Shown here in pieces: positions 16,574-24,555 of a stretch of DNA of 64,000 nt (position 1 is the first letter of the stretch; each line of letters begins with the position of its first letter). Source of the stretch: Paenibacillaceae bacterium GAS479. GTDB taxonomy: Bacteria > Bacillota > Bacilli > Paenibacillales > Paenibacillaceae. The stretch is from assembly GCA_900105225.1 (NCBI GenBank), contig LT629764.1, forward strand, positions 3,802,501-3,866,500, read 5' to 3'. Under the pieces are notes generated by a model. It was not told where the DNA came from and did no database searches. It was given only the letters and a program-made list of their open reading frames with translations. Position numbers and translations under genes: made by a program.

Positions 16574-17911
16574 ATGAAAAAATCCTTAGTCACGGTACTG
16601 TCGGCAGGTCTTGCGTTCAGCCTTGTGGCCGCAGGCTGCAGCACTTCCAATTCCGGCGGCAATAGCAGCACTGATTCGGGCACTACTAACAGCGCGGCAA
16701 ATACATCGACCAATACGAGTACCGGAGGCAGCGAAGAGAAGGTAACGCTGAACGTTTTTCAATTTAAAGTTGAAATCGCAGACGCTATGACCCGCTTGAA
16801 GGCCGATTACGAGAAGGAAAATCCGAATGTTACGCTCAACATCGAGACGATGGGCGGTGGAGCGGATTATAGCGCAGGTCTCAAAGCTAAGTTTGCTTCC
16901 GGTCAAGAGCCTGATATTTTCAACAATATGGGCAACGCCGAGCTGACAACCTGGATGGACAAGGTAGAGGATTTATCGGATCAGCCTTGGGTAAGCGATG
17001 TGCTGGATGCTGCCAAAGAGCCTATCACCCGCGATGGGAAAATGTACGGTATGCCTGTAGGTATTGAGGGATACGGCTTCATTTATAATAAGGATCTGTT
17101 CCAGAAGGCCGGCATTACCGAGCTGCCGAAAACGCTCACTGAGCTGGAAGCTGCCACCAAAAAATTGCAGGCTGCAGGCATTACGCCTTTCTCCAGTGGT
17201 TATCAGGAGTGGTGGGTGCTCGGCAATCACAACTTTAACGTAGCTTTGGCGAATCAGGACGATCCGGCCGCATTCATCAAAACCCTGAACGAAGGCAAAG
17301 GTGGTCTGGTTGGCAATCCGGTTGTAGAAAAGTGGTTCAATCTGCTTGATCTTACTTTGAAAAACAGCAATAAAAACCCGTTGACGACCGACTACAACAC
17401 GCAGGTCACTCTGTTTGCCAGCGGTAAAACGGCGATGATGCAGCAGGGCAACTGGACGCAGGTGCAAATTGACGGTATTACGCAAAATATGAATATCGGT
17501 GTGCTGCCAATGCCGATTGATGACAGCGAAAAAAGCGGCAACATTTTTGTTGGCGTGCCGAACAACTGGGTTATTAACAAAAACTCAAAAAATAAAGAAG
17601 CGGCCAAAGACTTCTTGAACTGGCTGGCAACTTCCGAAACAGGCAAACGTTACATCGTGGAGGAGTTCAAATTCATCCCGGCGATGAAATCGATCGAAGT
17701 GAAGGACGATAAGGTACTTGGCGCAATTGCAAATGACATTATGAAATACAGCCAAGAAGGCAAAACTTCGGGCTGGTACTTCAGCCAAATGCCGGAAGGT
17801 CTGCCACAAGAAGTTGGCGCTGAAATGCAGGCTTATGTTGCCGGCAAGGTTGATAAGGAAGGCTTGCTGAAGAGCATTGAGTCGAAATGGAACAGCATGA
17901 TTAAAAAATAA
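16574..17911 (+). CDS. Sugar-binding lipoprotein of ABC importer (paralogue 2)
   Basis: 445 residues. ATG 16574 follows AGGGAGG; a longer frame from 16484 is not needed. Lipobox VAAGC (about residues 18-22) precedes a Ser/Thr/Asn-rich tether (NTSTNTSTGG) and a family 1 solute-binding domain that is co-linear with paralogue 1 to the C-terminus. The most divergent part is the tether. Having two binding proteins for one pair of permeases suggests either different sugar preferences or dosage. Terminator at 17926. Confidence 0.92.
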   Translation: MKKSLVTVLSAGLAFSLVAAGCSTSNSGGNSSTDSGTTNSAANTSTNTSTGGSEEKVTLNVFQFKVEIADAMTRLKADYEKENPNVTLNIETMGGGADYSAGLKAKFASGQEPDIFNNMGNAELTTWMDKVEDLSDQPWVSDVLDAAKEPITRDGKMYGMPVGIEGYGFIYNKDLFQKAGITELPKTLTELEAATKKLQAAGITPFSSGYQEWWVLGNHNFNVALANQDDPAAFIKTLNEGKGGLVGNPVVEKWFNLLDLTLKNSNKNPLTTDYNTQVTLFASGKTAMMQQGNWTQVQIDGITQNMNIGVLPMPIDDSEKSGNIFVGVPNNWVINKNSKNKEAAKDFLNWLATSETGKRYIVEEFKFIPAMKSIEVKDDKVLGAIANDIMKYSQEGKTSGWYFSQMPEGLPQEVGAEMQAYVAGKVDKEGLLKSIESKWNSMIKK

Positions 17912-17925
17912 TCTCGTTCTAACGG

Positions 17926-17961
17926 ACGTCCCGGAAGCATATATGCTTCTGGGACGTTTTT
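17926..17961 (+). terminator. Terminator of binding-protein gene 2
   Basis: ACGTCCCGGAAGCATA and its inverse with one mismatch (17926-17957), no more than a 2-base turn, then TTTTT. Confidence 0.85.
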
Positions 17962-17986
17962 ACGTAACGGCGAGGGGGAGCAGTGC

Positions 17987-19135
17987 TTGGATAAGAAGGA
18001 AATTGAATTTGATCGTATTGGCTCCGAGCTGCGCTTGTTTGCTGATGAGGAGATTGTGATAGCGGCCCGCCGAGCGTTGAAGCCGTCCTATGACCGGGAG
18101 CAGGATGCCGGCCGTCGGCTGGCTGCGCTTTTGCGCAGCGGGCTGGGTGCAGAGGAAACTGCCCTGCCGGGTGAAGGGATCTTCATTACGGGCAGCTCTG
18201 CTGCTGCGCTAACCCTGCTGCAGCGGGCGCTGGAGCGAAGCGGAGGCCGTGCGGTTGCAACAGGGCTGCATGAAGTCACAGCATGGCAACAGGCCGGGGA
18301 AGGGAATCAGATGACAGAGTTTGATGAATATGAGAATACAGAATTTAATGGATATGAGAAGGCAGGCATTGGTGGAAATGAAAAGGCAGAATTTGATGAA
18401 AATGAGAAGGTAGGCAATGGTGGAAATGAAAAGGCAGAATTTGATGCTAAGGGGCGCATAGTAGCTTTCGGAGCTGTGGTGGAGAAGGGATTGGCAGAAT
18501 GGAACGTACTGCTGCAGGCGGACAGCGCCTGGTCATATGGCGCGCAGCCAAGCGTCGGAGCCGCTGGAACGAAAAGCGCGGCTAACGCGGCAAATGGCTT
18601 GCGCCGGGATGGCCGCGGCCAATATGCGCGGATCGGCTCGCTGGCAAGCGGTGCGCCAGAGCTTGCGGCCGCATGGGTGAGCGGCCCGACGGAGCTGCTG
18701 CGCCGTTTACAGGAGGAGCAGCAGGCGATGGGAGCCGCTAGCGGCTGGCAACTGCGCGTCCTGGAGGAGCTGCTTCTCCAGGGAGGGCTGCAGCAGCGCC
18801 GTGCCGCTGCGGCTGAAGCCTGCGAAGCGGCGCTGCGGGAGCTGGAGGAGGCTTTGGCCGCCTCCATGCCTGATGGGCTGTGCTGGCGGCGCGATTCGCG
18901 CTGCGCAGCGGTGGAGTTGCTGCTGCCCGAGGGGCTGGCCGCGCGCGCTCTGCAGCGCGCGGCCCGGCAACGCGGGCTGCGCATTGGGGTTGCCGCTGCC
19001 GCTATTGCGGGCAGCGGCAACGGGCGCCGCCGCGAAGCGGCGCAGCTCGCCGCAGGCGCTGCCAGCGGCGCGGAGCTGGCGCAGGCGCTGCGCGGGCTGG
19101 CGGCGGCGCTGCGCGAGTTCACCGCGCGCAGCTAG
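17987..19135 (+). CDS. Degenerate aminotransferase-like (MocR-related) protein with acidic repeats
   Basis: 382 residues from a TTG at 17987 (GAGGGGGAG, 6-nt spacing). The N-terminal part (EGIFITGSSAAALTLLQRAL, about 62-80) and the C-terminal part (a WVSGPTELLRRLQEE stretch, then LEELLLQGGLQQRRAAAA and VELLLPEGLAARALQRAARQ) line up by pattern with the aminotransferase domain of MocR regulators. No PLP-binding lysine is visible where the SK motif should be (GSLASGAPELAAAW), and no GntR domain is present. An AT-richer block of near-repeats (EKAEFDENEKVG / GNEKAEFD) interrupts it at 18321-18450. The 3' half is very GC-rich. Probably not an active aminotransferase. Confidence 0.5.
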   Translation: MDKKEIEFDRIGSELRLFADEEIVIAARRALKPSYDREQDAGRRLAALLRSGLGAEETALPGEGIFITGSSAAALTLLQRALERSGGRAVATGLHEVTAWQQAGEGNQMTEFDEYENTEFNGYEKAGIGGNEKAEFDENEKVGNGGNEKAEFDAKGRIVAFGAVVEKGLAEWNVLLQADSAWSYGAQPSVGAAGTKSAANAANGLRRDGRGQYARIGSLASGAPELAAAWVSGPTELLRRLQEEQQAMGAASGWQLRVLEELLLQGGLQQRRAAAAEACEAALRELEEALAASMPDGLCWRRDSRCAAVELLLPEGLAARALQRAARQRGLRIGVAAAAIAGSGNGRRREAAQLAAGAASGAELAQALRGLAAALREFTARS

Positions 19136-19509
19136 GCGCGCGCGGTAGCGCTAGGCTGCGGCGGGGCGAGCACGCCGCGGCTAGCCGCGCTGCGCGGAGC
19201 TGGCGCAGCCAGCAAGCGCCAGTGCACGGAAGCCCAGCCTACTGGGGCTTCCGGAGCTCCTGGCCGCAGCTGCCCGCGCTGTGCACCTTGCTGGCGCAGC
19301 CCAGCGGAGCAGCGCTCACGCTCACTGCGGCCGCCACAGCCCGCGCGGTAGCGCTCCCCGCGCTGCCCGCGCTGCGCACCCGTGCAGCACACCTTGCTGG
19401 CGCAGCCCAGCCCGCTAGTCGCGCAGCAGCGCTCCCTGCGCTGCCCGCGCTGCGCCCGCGCCCAGCAGCGCTCCCTGCGCTGCCCGCGCTGCGCCCGCGC
19501 CCAGCCGCG
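19136..19509. repeat. Very GC-rich convergent intergenic region with 39-bp repeats
   Basis: 374 bp between two convergent stops, almost all G/C. A 39-bp unit beginning AGCGCTCCCTGCGCTGCCCG occurs at 19428 and 19467, with a diverged copy near 19350. A GGAAGCCC-8 nt-GGGGCTTCC hairpin at about 19229-19253 may act as a terminator. Frames are open only because stop codons are rare at this composition; no gene called. Confidence 0.6.
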
Positions 19510-20247
19510 CTAATCGCGCGGCGCGCCCTGCTGGCGCAGCCAGCCGTCTACGACGGCGGCATTCTCCGCCAGCGCGGCTTCGCCCGCGGGCAGCAGGCTG
19601 TATACGCCGCGCTGCACCTTGGCGAACCAGCCATAATAGTTCGCGCGGAGCATCCCGCCCGCGCCCCCAAAGCCGGTCAGCTCCCGCACACGAGCTGGCG
19701 AAAGCTGGCCATGCGCTTGCAGCGCCCAAGCGCAGCGGAGCGCCTTTTCGCGGTACGCGGTCATAAGCGTATTGCCCTGCACACGCCCGCTGCCGCCGAT
19801 ATTGTAATCGCCGCTGCGCTCGCGGAACTCTTGCAGCAGGCGACGCTCTCGCGACGGCCGCCGTCCGCGCAGCGGTGCGTCGCCTGGTTCACACAGCAGC
19901 TCAAGCGCTGGCCCCTTCGTTTTATAAAACGTTACCGTCATCAGCCCGAGGCCAAGCATACGGCATAGCTCCGCCAGCTCGCCGAAGCGCTGGTTGACGG
20001 CTCCTTTTTTGGAGCGATTGCGTTCGACAACGAGCATGACCCGGTCCGCCACCCGCAGCCGCTCCACGCCCTGTAGCAGCAGCGCTAGCGTGAACGTCTT
20101 TTTCATTTCAACGATGAAGAGATCGCTGCCGTCCGGGCGCATGGCAACCAGATCACAGTGCATCACCTCACCCTTTACCTCATACCCTCTGGCTTCCAAA
20201 TAGGCCTTCACCGGCCCGTAAAGTTCCGCTTCCTCGCGTACCGCCAT
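19510..20247 (-). CDS. DUF2161 family protein, PD-(D/E)XK nuclease fold
   Basis: 245 residues, ATG 20247. The N-terminal half carries the nuclease-fold signature: a conserved Glu in EAELYGPVKAYLEARGYEV, then HCDLVAMRPDG and IVEMKK (D...E-x-K), followed by LLQGVERL, as in DUF2161 putative phosphodiesterases. The C-terminal half has a winged-helix-like segment (RVRELTGF, YYGWFAKVQRGVYSLLPAGE). Biological role unknown; possibly nucleic-acid processing. Convergent with the MocR-like gene across a GC-rich repeat region. Confidence 0.75.
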   Translation of the reverse strand: MAVREEAELYGPVKAYLEARGYEVKGEVMHCDLVAMRPDGSDLFIVEMKKTFTLALLLQGVERLRVADRVMLVVERNRSKKGAVNQRFGELAELCRMLGLGLMTVTFYKTKGPALELLCEPGDAPLRGRRPSRERRLLQEFRERSGDYNIGGSGRVQGNTLMTAYREKALRCAWALQAHGQLSPARVRELTGFGGAGGMLRANYYGWFAKVQRGVYSLLPAGEAALAENAAVVDGWLRQQGAPRD

Positions 20248-20492
20248 ATCGGCAATCCCCCCGCACGCCTGTCCTCTAGAGCACAGACGTTCTCATTCCG
20301 TTCATTATAGGAGATGCGCGCTAAGCTGGCAATTCCTGTCCAGCATCAAAAATTCCGGTCAAGTTATCGGCACCCTTCGCATAGGCTTTAATACTTCGAA
20401 TACGTTGCTATTCGGGAGTGGGAAGTAGAGATACAGCCTGGGCGATAGGGACAAACAAGGGTTCAAGCGGAAGCAATGGGAGGAGGCGCAGC

Positions 20493-22388
20493 ATGGATAT
20501 TTTCAAGCGGATTGCGGAGTACAAGTCGGAGGGCGAGAGGCTCGCCTGGTCGGGAACATTCAAGGACTACATCGAATTGCTGCGGAATGATCCGGCACCG
20601 GCGATGACGGCGCATTCGCGGGTGTATGAAATGATCAAATCGAACGGCATTGAAGAGAAGAACGGGCAGAAAACCTATAAGTTTTTCGAGCAAGAGATTT
20701 TTGGCCTCGATCGTGCGGTGGAGAAGCTGATGGAGGAGTATTTTCACTCGGCGGCCCGCAGGCTGGATGTGCGAAAAAGGATTCTGCTGCTCATGGGACC
20801 TGTCAGCGGAGGCAAGTCTACGATCGTCACGATGCTCAAAAAGGGTTTGGAAAAGTTCTCGCGCACGGAGCAGGGGGCGGTTTACGCCATCAAGGGCTGC
20901 CCGATGCATGAGGATCCACTTCATCTCATTCCACATGAGCTGCGTCCGGAGCTGGAGAAAACTCTTGACGTTCGGATCGAGGGCAATCTTTGCCCGTCCT
21001 GCCAGATGCGTTTGAAGACCGAATTCGCGGACGATATTGAAAATGTAATGGTCGAGCGAGTGTTCCTCTCCGAGGACAACCGCATCGGCATCGGCACATT
21101 CAGCCCTTCCGATCCAAAGTCACAGGACATCGCCGACCTGACCGGCAGCATCGATTTCTCGACAATTACGGAATACGGCTCAGAATCCGATCCGCGTGCT
21201 TACCGCTTTGACGGCGAGCTGAACAAAGCGAATCGCGGTCTGATGGAGTTCCAGGAAATGCTCAAATGCGACGAGAAGTTCCTCTGGAACCTGCTCTCGC
21301 TGACGCAGGAAGGGCAGTTCAAGGCTGGAAGATTTGCCCTAATTTCAGCTGATGAACTCATAATAGCTCACACGAACGAATCCGAGTACAAGTCGTTTAT
21401 ATCCAATAAGAAAAATGAAGCGCTACAGTCGCGGATGATCGTTATGCCGATTCCATACAACTTAAGAGTATCGGATGAAGAGAAAATCTACTCCAAGCTA
21501 ATCGCCCAGAGCGATTTGCGCCATGTGCATATTGCGCCGCATGCGCTGCGGACTGCAGCTATTTTCTCGATACTCACCCGCCTCAAAGAGTCCAAAAAGC
21601 AAGGCATGGATCTCGTCAAAAAAATGCGGATGTACGACGGAGAAGAGGTCGAGGGTTACAAGGATGCAGACCTTAAGGAAATGCAGAACGAATTCCTGGA
21701 GGAGGGCATGTCGGGCATCGATCCTCGGTATGTCATCAATCGGATTTCCAGCGCGCTCATCAAGGGTGAGATGGATCATATCAACGCGCTTGATGTACTG
21801 CGGGCGCTCAAGGAAGGGCTCGACCAGCATCCATCGATTACGAAGGATGAGCGTGAGCGCTACTTAAACTTTATCTCGGTGGCTCGCAAAGAGTACGATC
21901 AGTTGGCCAAAAACGAGGTGCAAAAAGCGTTTGTTTACTCCTTTGAGGAGTCGGCACGCACGCTGTTCGAGAACTATCTCGATAACATTGAGGCGTACTG
22001 CAACTGGTCGAAAATCAAGGACCCGCTCACCGGAGAGGCGCTTGAACCAGACGAGCGGCTTATGCGCTCCATCGAGGAGCAGATCGGTGTTTCGGAAAAT
22101 GCGAAGAAGGCTTTCCGCGAGGAAATTCTTATCCGTATCTCCTCCTATTCGCGCAAAAGCCGCAAGTTTGACTACACGAGTCATGAACGGCTGCGCGAGG
22201 CAGTGGAGAAAAAGCTGTTCGCCGATCTCAAGGACATCGTGAAAATCACGACGTCCATCAAGACGCCGGACGAAAGCCAGCTGAAGCGGATGAACGAAGT
22301 AACGAAGCGGCTCGTTGATGAGCATGGTTATACAGTCGCGAGTGCAAATGAGCTTTTACGCTATGTGGGAAGCCTGCTGAATCGTTAA
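20493..22388 (+). CDS. prkA: PrkA sporulation AAA+ kinase/protease-like protein
   Basis: 631 residues, the same size as Bacillus PrkA. ATG 20493 follows GGAGGAGG; the upstream frame from 20418 has no support. The N-terminal AAA-type domain has Walker A GPVSGGKST (102-110), a long KGCPMHEDPLHLIP segment, a CPSC pair and a DLTGSID region; the C-terminal PrkA domain (about 430-631) is helical. It is made in the mother cell during sporulation in Bacillus and has been described both as a Ser kinase and as a Lon-like protease. The usual neighbours yhbH and spoVR are not present. Confidence 0.93.
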   Translation: MDIFKRIAEYKSEGERLAWSGTFKDYIELLRNDPAPAMTAHSRVYEMIKSNGIEEKNGQKTYKFFEQEIFGLDRAVEKLMEEYFHSAARRLDVRKRILLLMGPVSGGKSTIVTMLKKGLEKFSRTEQGAVYAIKGCPMHEDPLHLIPHELRPELEKTLDVRIEGNLCPSCQMRLKTEFADDIENVMVERVFLSEDNRIGIGTFSPSDPKSQDIADLTGSIDFSTITEYGSESDPRAYRFDGELNKANRGLMEFQEMLKCDEKFLWNLLSLTQEGQFKAGRFALISADELIIAHTNESEYKSFISNKKNEALQSRMIVMPIPYNLRVSDEEKIYSKLIAQSDLRHVHIAPHALRTAAIFSILTRLKESKKQGMDLVKKMRMYDGEEVEGYKDADLKEMQNEFLEEGMSGIDPRYVINRISSALIKGEMDHINALDVLRALKEGLDQHPSITKDERERYLNFISVARKEYDQLAKNEVQKAFVYSFEESARTLFENYLDNIEAYCNWSKIKDPLTGEALEPDERLMRSIEEQIGVSENAKKAFREEILIRISSYSRKSRKFDYTSHERLREAVEKKLFADLKDIVKITTSIKTPDESQLKRMNEVTKRLVDEHGYTVASANELLRYVGSLLNR

Positions 22389-22428
22389 TTAGGATCAGGC
22401 AGAGCGAACCGCTTTACCGTTCTAAATC

Positions 22429-22476
22429 AGCAGAGGATGTTATGTTCGATTACGGACATGGCATCCTCTGCTTTTT
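22429..22476 (+). terminator. Terminator of prkA
   Basis: AGCAGAGGATG pairs with CATCCTCTGCT across an interrupted stem, followed by TTTT. Confidence 0.85.
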
Positions 22477-22721
22477 GGAAGGGTGGCGCTCGCTAGCGAA
22501 TCGTCAGGCGTTAGGGGTATCGAGCTGAGGGTGTAAAGCCTCTTACGGAGTATAGTGTCGTTAAATGCTCAAAAAGTGGCAAATGGAACAAAGATGGCTT
22601 AAACGACGATCCCTCCAACCTCTAAAGCCGAGTAATCCATGCATTCCGTGCAATCTTCGCAGTGACCGAATCGAGCCTCACAACTAACTAAATTTTGAGC
22701 ACAGTAGGGAATGAGGATGCC

Positions 22722-22907
22722 CTAACGGATCTCAGAAGCGCTATTTGGTCGGAAATGATGCAATTAAAACTCCAACGGATCTGAGAAACGTTATTCTCCA
22801 TTGAAATCGACTCCTTTAGGTGAAGAGGACCAAATAAGCTCGCTCAGATCCGTTAGCTCAGAAAATGAGCCCGTTTGCCGCAAATAACGCTTCTGAGATC
22901 CGTTAGC
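22722..22907. repeat. Dispersed AACGGATCT element, four copies in mirrored order
   Basis: Plus-strand copies CTAACGGATCTCAGAAGCGC (22722) and CAACGGATCTGAGAAACGTT (22773), and two inverted copies at 22832-22857 and 22882-22907. Inner copies 2 and 3 face each other, as do outer copies 1 and 4, so the region can fold into a nested long hairpin. Related copies with AACGGAACT occur at 34014-34152. Confidence 0.8.
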
Positions 22908-22928
22908 CTGTCCACCGAATGCGAGCCC

Positions 22929-23170
22929 CTCGAATGTCAGCATGTCGCTTGCTAACCTATCGACATTCCGGCATTCAGCCCGTCGCTGCCTACTGGCTGC
23001 GACCCGTCGGCTACAGCCCGCCCAGTGTCAGCTTGGCAGAATACCGACCCGCCAGTTGTAGCCTGCAGAATGCCAGTCTGCAGAACGCCGACCCGTCGGC
23101 TGCAGCCCGCTGAATGCCAGTCTGCAGAAAGCCGACTCGGCTGCAGCCCGCTGAATGCCGACCCGCCGGT
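22929..23170. repeat. Imperfect GC-rich repeats (GAATGCC...CTGCAG...CCGACCCG units)
   Basis: Words GAATGCCAGTCTGCAGAA, GCCGACCCGTCGGCTGCAGC and GCCCGCTGAATGCC recur several times with a spacing of about 40 bp and drift. No ribosome binding site or protein pattern. Confidence 0.5.
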
Positions 23171-23216
23171 TCACCGTCGCCTGTCAGCATCGCTAATGGC
23201 TGAGCTGGAAAAACCA

Positions 23217-23262
23217 AAAAAGAACCTGTCTCCCGGATAAAACCGGGAAACAGGTTCTTTTT
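23217..23262. terminator. Strong stand-alone hairpin with flanking A and T runs
   Basis: AAAAGAACCTGT-C-TCCCGG pairs with CCGGGA-A-ACAGGTTCTTTT. It is terminator-like on both strands; the nearest gene it could serve is the LacI regulator on the minus strand, 310 bp away. Confidence 0.6.
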
Positions 23263-23571
23263 CAGTGAGTGCCTTCAAACACGAAGGAAAAGTAAATTCG
23301 TCAAAGCCGATATTGAAGATGCTTGGAAGCTAAAATTCCAGTACTTTTGAGAGCGATTCTACTCGGCCAAGATCTACGACTATAGGTGCCATTTTCTCTT
23401 CCTTATCGGACTCCACCAGCCATTAGGCTCTCCATACACACGACTCCACAAGCGCATATAGGCTCATCCATACACACGGCCCCACTAGTCCATTTCGAAC
23501 TATCCGTCTCTATCGACCCATCCGCTTTCATCAGCTAGCTCCAACGCCTTCATCCGCTCCAAGCGCACCAA

Positions 23572-24555
23572 TTAAGACTTCGCTCCCCGCGGCCTCACGC
23601 TTTCACCTTCCACCAACGATACATAGATTCGCTCATGCTCGACCTGCTCACCACTGATCATTTGCAACAGCTGTTGAGACGCCATAGCACCCCAGCGATG
23701 CTTGGAATACTCGATTGTAGCTAATCTTGGGCTCAAATAGCGTGTCAGATCGATATTGTCGAAGCCGATCAATGATAGATCCTCTCCGATCCCCTTGCCA
23801 TGATCTTGAACAGTTTGAAAGAGGCCAATAGCCATTTCATCATTCAGGCAAAACACTCCCGGCGGCTCGCCGGAAAGCTCGCTCAGAATCTTTTTAGCTG
23901 CCGCTTCTCCGGAGACTTTATTGAAATCTCCTTCCAGAAAGACGGCCTCCACCTCGGGATGGCGGTCGAGGGTTTGCCTGACAGCTGTCAAACGCTGCCT
24001 AGAGTCATAGGAATCAGGCGGGCCGCAGACGATGTAAAGCTTGCGGTGGCCATTTTCAATCAGATAATCCATTGCAAGATTGGCGCCGGCCTTATTATCC
24101 AGCAGCACTTGATTAATGCTTTCATGACGCAGTTCACGATCCAGGACGACGAGCCGGTGGCCGCGATCGGCATATTCCAGCAGCTCCTCGTCGGAAAAGG
24201 CGGAATCTAGAATGATGGCACCGTCAATCATACGCTCCGGCAGCAGGCGGTGGGATTGTTTGCCGCTACATACGATCAGATCGTATCCTTTGCGATTGAC
24301 AACTTCTTTCATACCCTGAAGAAGATCACCATAAAATGCTCCGCTAAAGTCGGTTAGGAAAGCTCCAATAATGAGTGACTCCTGCTTTTTGAGCTGCCGC
24401 GCAGCTGCATTGGGTACGTAGTTCAGCTCTTTGGCAACAGCCAGAATACGGTTTTTGGTCTCAAGTGTAACCTTGGGGCTATCATTGAGCGCATAGGATA
24501 CGGTAGAAATGGACACTCCTGCTTGTTTGGCAATATCTTTGATGCTGACCATCAT
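23572..24555 (-). CDS. LacI-family transcriptional regulator
   Basis: 327 residues. N-terminal LacI helix-turn-helix (IKDIAKQAGVSISTVSYALN, then the NYVPNAAARQL hinge) and a periplasmic-binding-protein-like effector domain (GAIILDS, LLDNKAGANLAMDYLIENGH, CLNDEMAIGLFQ, GFDNIDLTRYLSPRLATIEY). Its ATG (24555 or the adjacent one at 24552) overlaps the TAA of the glucan phosphorylase gene (TAATG), so the two are co-translated. It likely represses this operon and the divergent importer at AAACGTTT palindromes in 28.4-28.55 kb, relieved by a sugar or sugar phosphate. Confidence 0.93.
   Translation of the reverse strand: MMVSIKDIAKQAGVSISTVSYALNDSPKVTLETKNRILAVAKELNYVPNAAARQLKKQESLIIGAFLTDFSGAFYGDLLQGMKEVVNRKGYDLIVCSGKQSHRLLPERMIDGAIILDSAFSDEELLEYADRGHRLVVLDRELRHESINQVLLDNKAGANLAMDYLIENGHRKLYIVCGPPDSYDSRQRLTAVRQTLDRHPEVEAVFLEGDFNKVSGEAAAKKILSELSGEPPGVFCLNDEMAIGLFQTVQDHGKGIGEDLSLIGFDNIDLTRYLSPRLATIEYSKHRWGAMASQQLLQMISGEQVEHERIYVSLVEGESVRPRGAKS

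Larger units (their letters stand above)
22389..23571. other. 1.2-kb non-coding stretch with terminators and several repeat types
   Basis: In order: prkA terminator (22429-22476); a 9-bp inverted pair TGCTCAAAA (about 22566) / TTTTGAGCA (about 22693); four copies of a dispersed AACGGATCT element (22722-22907); a GC-rich imperfect repeat tract (about 22929-23170); a strong terminator-like hairpin (23217-23262); and a short direct repeat built on CCATACACACG (about 23431 and 23473). Open frames in it lack ribosome binding sites. Confidence 0.7.

Noticed and set aside
18307-19122. Long minus-strand frame over the MocR-like gene and other frames in the GC-rich 18-20 kb region
   Set aside because: Stop codons are rare at this GC content; the frames have low-complexity Ser/Ala/Arg products and no translation signals.
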